Origin: Calditrichota bacterium
GTDB taxonomy: Bacteria > CLD3
NCBI GenBank assembly: GCA_008501735.1
Contig: QQUF01000017.1
Location: forward strand, 1 to 9,558
Direction: 5' to 3'
Length of the DNA stretch: 9,558 nt
The notes below the pieces were generated by a model, which had not been told where the DNA came from, searched no databases, and saw only the letters and a program-made list of their open reading frames with translations. The translations under genes were made by a program, and so were the position numbers. Positions within the stretch are counted from its first letter, which is position 1. Each line of letters begins with the position of its first letter. This document shows positions 7,001 to 9,558 of the stretch, piece by piece.

Positions 7001-8879
7001 TTATGAAGATAGATTGTTTGCTGTTTGTAATAAACGTGTTGACGAAAACTTATGGGTTTCAAAAACCGATAATATTTTCAAAATTTCAGATACTGAAATT
7101 TCCGATTTGTTAACCAATAATAGCACTATAAATCTAAGAGGGAGTTTTTGGGTTGAACCTGTAAGTGATGTACAAATTAATACGGGGAAAACCTTAGATT
7201 TAGCTCCTAATCAGACAGCGTATGGAAGTATTGCAGGTCTGTATTTTTTCTCAAAAGATTCTCCAACTCATAAAATTGATTTGAATGGCGGAACTTTAAA
7301 AGTTTCTGATGCTATAATTTCTTCGACTCGTCAAAATTCGACTCCAAGAGTAGGCGATTCAGGGACTGATGATGACTGGACAGGAATTGGAATTAGTAGC
7401 AATAATTCAGAAATTGAGATTTCCGGTAGTACTATTGCAAACTGTGAGTTTGGTGTATTTAAAAATTCGGCAACGGTTTTTAATGATGTTAAATTAGACT
7501 TGAATGAAACTTCAATAGATAATGTGAAAAGGTATGAGATTTATTTAACCAATCTGACCACCTATCAAAAAAACCAAATAAAACTTTACCTTTGTGAATT
7601 TACAGGGTCTAATTTTGGAACAAATGGAGCAGGAGTTTTCCTTAATAAGGTAAACTTTACAGGTTTGGAAAAAGACTATAGTGTATCAATAGATACTTGT
7701 AGCTTCTTAGGTAATAGGAATTATGGAGTTTATGTTTCAAATGCATCGGATATTGAAATAAATAGAAACATTTTGGAAGGAATTATTGATTACGATGCCA
7801 TAAGTATTTCCGATGTCTCAAATAGTACTGCCAGAATCCATAGAAATAAGATTTCAGGTGTTTTAAGTGGTTCATTAAAACCTATCAATGGAATTTATTG
7901 TTCTGATAGCAGAACGGATATTTGGAACAACAAAATCGAAGATACCAAATATGGAATTTATTTAACGAATAGTACGGAATCTCATATTGAAGAGAATAAT
8001 CTTATTGCTAACACAGCTAATTCAATAGCAGGAATTGGAATAAATGGAGCTGATAATTTTGTTTCGGGAGCCGGAATCAAAGTTTGGACTAATAGAGATA
8101 TTAAAGGTTACCCAAAAGCAATTTGGGCTTCTTCAAATGAAACCGGTTTAAATCTTGACGTAGGTAAAGAAGATGATTTTGACAAAGCCAATAAAATTCA
8201 CAGAAATTCTTATGCTTTTTTCTTTGAGTTAAATAGTTCGGGCTTCACTTCAAAAATTCGTCGAAACACAGCCTTTGAACAACAAAACAAATTCATTTAT
8301 GTTTCTTCAAACAATTCAAGCACAACAATTGATGCAGGTTTAGAGGAGGATAATGGAGAAAACTCCTTTGATCCATTAAACTCTTCTACTCCACCAATAT
8401 CATTTGATACTTCTGTCAGAGTAGAAAATCTTTCTACTTCAACCACTGTCCACGCAGTAGGTAATTATTGGGGAATTCCGGAAGAAGAATTAAATACAAA
8501 TGGTAGTGCTTATTTTGACGGAACAATTAATTGGAGTCCGGCACTTTTTGCAAAACCAACACAATTGCCTAAAGTAACAACTGAAATAATTCCTGAAAGT
8601 TTTTCACTCAAGCAAAATTATCCAAACCCTTTTAATCCTTCAACAACAATTGAGTATTGGATTCCGAATCAAGGTGAAGGTTTTGTAACTCTAAAAATTT
8701 ACAATGTCCTTGGACAGGAGGTGAAAACTTTAGTCAATGAAGTTAGACAAACCGGAATTCATAAAATTTTGTGGAATGGAACAGATGAAAATGGTAAATC
8801 TGTAGCTTCGGGAGTTTATTTCTACCGAATTAATGCAGGCGACTTTGTAAGTAGCAAAAAACTTTTACTTCTCAAATAG
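4035..8879 (+). CDS. Giant exoprotein: propeller-like region, parallel beta-helix, T9SS sorting domain
   Basis: This 1614-residue protein starts with a Sec signal peptide (MLKRQT, hydrophobic core, predicted cut after I-Q-A at residue 22 or the next residue). The first about 1040 residues are not assigned to a family with confidence. They contain scattered segments such as GIWVSDDLSAGF, GIFISERV and YSNSGESWNNI that resemble blades of WD/BNR-type propellers, and a close Cys pair at residues 686 and 694. Residues about 1045-1500 read as a right-handed parallel beta-helix: repeated short strands with N and D at turns (for example I-E-I-N-R-N-I-L, I-W-N-N-K-I-E-D, I-E-E-N-N-L-I), closing with GNYWGIP near 1476, a common last-coil motif. 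Residues about 1520-1614 are a T9SS type A sorting domain (NYPNPFNP at 1528-1535, terminal KLLLLK). The likely location is the cell surface or the medium. Beta-helices of this kind bind or cleave polysaccharides or act as adhesins, and I see no decisive catalytic motif. It is probably co-transcribed with the gene at 8892. Confidence 0.9.
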   Translation: MLKRQTLMATSVILASAICIQAQTTVTHSNNFEVYNGEFKEFRSVKDISISDDKVYVINSSFYLEGTTTFKHNTDETVGAMLKSNPTAGFSEFVINETTAEFSKTDKKNVNSITSATVGSDEILFLGTTNSQVRKYTGSSWEDEDDSETNLPINFSANAFANFEDLNFTKTLLGLSNATNTSGTPQATLYQATMNVGIADWAKINKKTGVEFKMPVVDILVSDYSEYGTKVFVAVNDGKGDNGADVDISPTDTTQVNQNGIWVSDDLSAGFTKLELLDGSSSPIKEQYFITSLGYAAPDKHSDNASAWFDTEIIFGVYNIPDGIGDNEPTLPYVTQEDDGIVDQYGCGILAQKIDATDGTALGDWNQYNLSHENGTSSGDFVSQTEAANFLTDMEFIYEFDSQTAGMPAIYVSDYGNGLYRLSDLSYNNLYGASSTAQIGSYTWDGSTGGQKEHLTNLEENRDFGAFTLQSELYEDTNENKLQDIYLGGFRSCQRMLSPKSNDKEWTALKGYVEPQHGIEYVNTSVITSTQNSTEPTPRGIVATNGSVYINMTNDSDLDETTKWEFYFSPGGAITSFASDRFGDLEVYSNGLEPNTDANVTDGMVVGCNHEDFVKVVSSAVVSDPRNTIYNVKEGYSINWDNLPATFSSGDSYGERTNYYNRKRLVNDLALIGGNNPIVIGAIGDCPGGANKDCDESITATTNGDNLRFIIAGTPDNLQGIHKYVSESYDGVPTSSDVNVTKLGLWSDLLKTSSTQTFGTDEFFDDGYHAIYGISDNGTKVWEVYLNTDESLKKITSKTSITGVTGTFNDISVATTNFISAIPNLDAEDLFYSVMLAGSNGIFISERVNEDDVTNPSFSSVLNTTFENISPIANLGSNSSYLTFSERPMRSVNENEVLCVYSNSGESWNNIIYTNNLIEGDFGNCNTIPSNITFEREDIDWIKVTDFDSHTLPYPKSLWYSNDSERGVQATDANGNPICTSLFGTSFGNYEDRLFAVCNKRVDENLWVSKTDNIFKISDTEISDLLTNNSTINLRGSFWVEPVSDVQINTGKTLDLAPNQTAYGSIAGLYFFSKDSPTHKIDLNGGTLKVSDAIISSTRQNSTPRVGDSGTDDDWTGIGISSNNSEIEISGSTIANCEFGVFKNSATVFNDVKLDLNETSIDNVKRYEIYLTNLTTYQKNQIKLYLCEFTGSNFGTNGAGVFLNKVNFTGLEKDYSVSIDTCSFLGNRNYGVYVSNASDIEINRNILEGIIDYDAISISDVSNSTARIHRNKISGVLSGSLKPINGIYCSDSRTDIWNNKIEDTKYGIYLTNSTESHIEENNLIANTANSIAGIGINGADNFVSGAGIKVWTNRDIKGYPKAIWASSNETGLNLDVGKEDDFDKANKIHRNSYAFFFELNSSGFTSKIRRNTAFEQQNKFIYVSSNNSSTTIDAGLEEDNGENSFDPLNSSTPPISFDTSVRVENLSTSTTVHAVGNYWGIPEEELNTNGSAYFDGTINWSPALFAKPTQLPKVTTEIIPESFSLKQNYPNPFNPSTTIEYWIPNQGEGFVTLKIYNVLGQEVKTLVNEVRQTGIHKILWNGTDENGKSVASGVYFYRINAGDFVSSKKLLLLK
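7165..8535 (+). other. Right-handed parallel beta-helix region within the giant exoprotein
   Basis: Corresponding to residues about 1045-1500, this region consists of repeated coils of about 20-25 residues with alternating hydrophobic strand positions and Asn/Ser/Asp turns. Phrases such as GVYVSNASDIEINRN, GIYCSDSRTDIWNNK and GIYLTNSTESHIEENN show the pattern G-(I/V)-Y-(V/C/L)-x followed by I-x-x-N. This is typical of PbH1-type repeats found in pectate-lyase-like and surface adhesin proteins. Boundaries are approximate. Confidence 0.75.
8592..8879 (+). other. T9SS type A C-terminal sorting domain of the giant exoprotein
   Basis: The segment encodes P-E-S-F-S-L-K-Q-NYPNPFNP, the linker STTIEYWIPNQGEGFV, Y-N-V-L-G-Q-E-V, N-G-T-D-E-N-G, G-V-Y-F-Y-R-I and terminal KLLLLK. 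It is a canonical example of the family and has no heptamer array in the linker, in contrast to the two propeller genes. Confidence 0.93.
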
Positions 8880-8882
8880 GAG
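8878..8882 (+). promoter_or_regulatory. Shine-Dalgarno overlapping the upstream stop codon
   Basis: AGGAG at 8878-8882 shares two bases with the TAG stop (8877-8879) of the giant gene and lies 9 bases before the ATG at 8892. Ribosomes ending the first gene would sit on the binding site of the second, which suggests translational coupling in one operon. Confidence 0.75.
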
Positions 8883-8891
8883 AATTTTAAA

Positions 8892-9386
8892 ATGAAGACT
8901 ATAAAACTTTTCAGCATAATAATTTTAACATTAATGGCTTCCATAAGTTTTTCTGAGGAAGCAGAAATTTCTTTAAGTAATCTGACAACAGTTCAAGATT
9001 CACTTTTTGGAACAATTTTTCAAGGAAGTTTTAATTTACCAACTGACTTGGATTCATTGGCAGAAGTTAAATTTGCAGAAGTGCAACTTAGCTCAAACTT
9101 AGTTTTTGCTGATTCAAGTGAACTATTAATAACTGAATTCATTCCATTGAACGCTGATGGAACGGCTAATGAAAGTTACAGCTCAACAGAAGTTCAAAGT
9201 TTGGTAAGAAATGGAAATGTCTTCTTTGACATCACCAAACTTATTGTTGATTGGAAAGATGGAATTTTGGGGAATAATGGATTTGTTGTAAGAAAAAAAC
9301 ATCCGAACTCAACGGATCCTTCTCCTTCTTTCATAAACTTACCTGATGGAAATATTGCGAAAGTAAAAGTAGTTTACTTCAAATAA
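8892..9386 (+). CDS. Small exported protein resembling a DNRLRE-type domain
   Basis: This 164-residue protein has a clear Sec signal peptide (MKTIKLFSIIILTLMASISFS, cut near residue 21). The mature part contains F-N-L-P followed by A-E-V-K-F-A-E-V-Q-L-S, then D-I-T-K-L-I-V-D-W-K-D-G at 113-124, G-N-N-G-F-V-V-R-K at 127-135 and a final beta strand I-A-K-V-K-V-V-Y-F. The order resembles DNRLRE/disaggregatase-related domains, in which a 'V-T-x-L-V-x-x-W' segment and 'N-x-G-x-x-L' strand follow an 'A-x-L' strand. Such domains occur in carbohydrate-binding and surface-anchoring proteins. The match is from memory of the pattern, not a search. There is no T9SS sorting domain, so it may stay in the periplasm or act as a partner of the giant exoprotein. 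The start is fixed by the AGGAG and signal peptide; the gap to the upstream stop is 12 bases. Confidence 0.85.
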   Translation: MKTIKLFSIIILTLMASISFSEEAEISLSNLTTVQDSLFGTIFQGSFNLPTDLDSLAEVKFAEVQLSSNLVFADSSELLITEFIPLNADGTANESYSSTEVQSLVRNGNVFFDITKLIVDWKDGILGNNGFVVRKKHPNSTDPSPSFINLPDGNIAKVKVVYFK

Positions 9387-9407
9387 GTTTCACCCTTTTT
9401 AAGAAAT

Positions 9408-9442
9408 AAGAACTCTCGAATTCGAGCTTCGGGAGTTCTTTT
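9408..9442 (+). terminator. Intrinsic terminator after the exoprotein operon
   Basis: AAGAACTCTCGAA (9408-9420) pairs with TTCGGGAGTTCTT (9428-9440) over 13 base pairs, including one G-U pair, around the 7-base loop TTCGAGC. The stem ends in a short T run (9439-9442). On the minus strand the stem is followed by an AT-rich stretch (TATTTCTTAAAAAGG), so it may also serve a convergent transcript. Confidence 0.85.
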
Positions 9443-9523
9443 ATAGAAAATCGAAGAATTATTTCCTTGTGAAATAAGAATTTGATTTTTTGCACTTTAA
9501 CAGAATATTTATACTTCTAAGAA

Positions 9524-9558
9524 TTAACGATTAAGTTTGATTTCTTCACCTAAACTCA
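9524..9558 (-). CDS. Possible 3' end of a convergent gene (partial)
   Basis: Reading the minus strand from the window edge, one frame gives SLGEEIKLNR followed by TAA at 9526-9524. The residues look like an ordinary protein C-terminus, and the terminator at 9408-9442 lies where a shared convergent terminator would be expected. Only 10 codons are visible, so chance is a real alternative. Confidence 0.25.
   Translation of the reverse strand, partial: SLGEEIKLNR

Overview
The window is an AT-rich stretch (roughly one third G+C by eye) that encodes only predicted secreted, surface-type proteins, all on the + strand. Three of the four substantial genes end in a type IX secretion (T9SS) type A sorting domain with the signature QNYPNPFNP, followed by a G-V-Y-(L/F)-Y-R strand and a terminal K-(M/L)-(V/L)-L-L-K. 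That C-terminus together with the low G+C points to the FCB group (Ignavibacteria/Kapabacteria/Bacteroidota-like lineages). The assignment is an inference from these features; no phylogenetic marker gene is present.

Region 1 (1-3859) is a tandem duplication. A 5'-truncated gene (1-1418) is followed by a full-length paralog (1534-3786). Both are sialidase-like (Asp-box/BNR) beta-propellers followed by an Ig-like/anchor-type beta domain and a T9SS sorting domain. The copies form a mosaic: long, nearly identical blocks, including a 252-nt perfectly identical run, alternate with sharply diverged patches. Each gene carries an in-frame array of four heptanucleotide units inside the sorting-domain linker. 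Each is also followed by the same 66-nt hairpin-rich noncoding element.

Region 2 (3860-4034) is a short intergenic region before the next gene. It holds one 28-codon open frame of uncertain status and a Shine-Dalgarno sequence.

Region 3 (4035-9442) is a probable two-gene operon. The first gene encodes a 1614-residue exoprotein with a signal peptide, a long N-terminal region with scattered propeller-like motifs, a right-handed parallel beta-helix and a T9SS sorting domain. The second encodes a 164-residue exported protein resembling a DNRLRE-type domain, whose ribosome binding site overlaps the stop codon of the large gene. A strong intrinsic terminator closes the unit. The last about 35 bases may be the 3' end of a convergent minus-strand gene.

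Taken together, this looks like a cluster of surface or secreted adhesion or glycan-interacting proteins exported through Sec and T9SS. I see no mobile element genes, CRISPR array, tRNA, rRNA or defence genes. The most unusual content is the mosaic paralog pair, the heptamer array inside coding sequence and the duplicated hairpin element.
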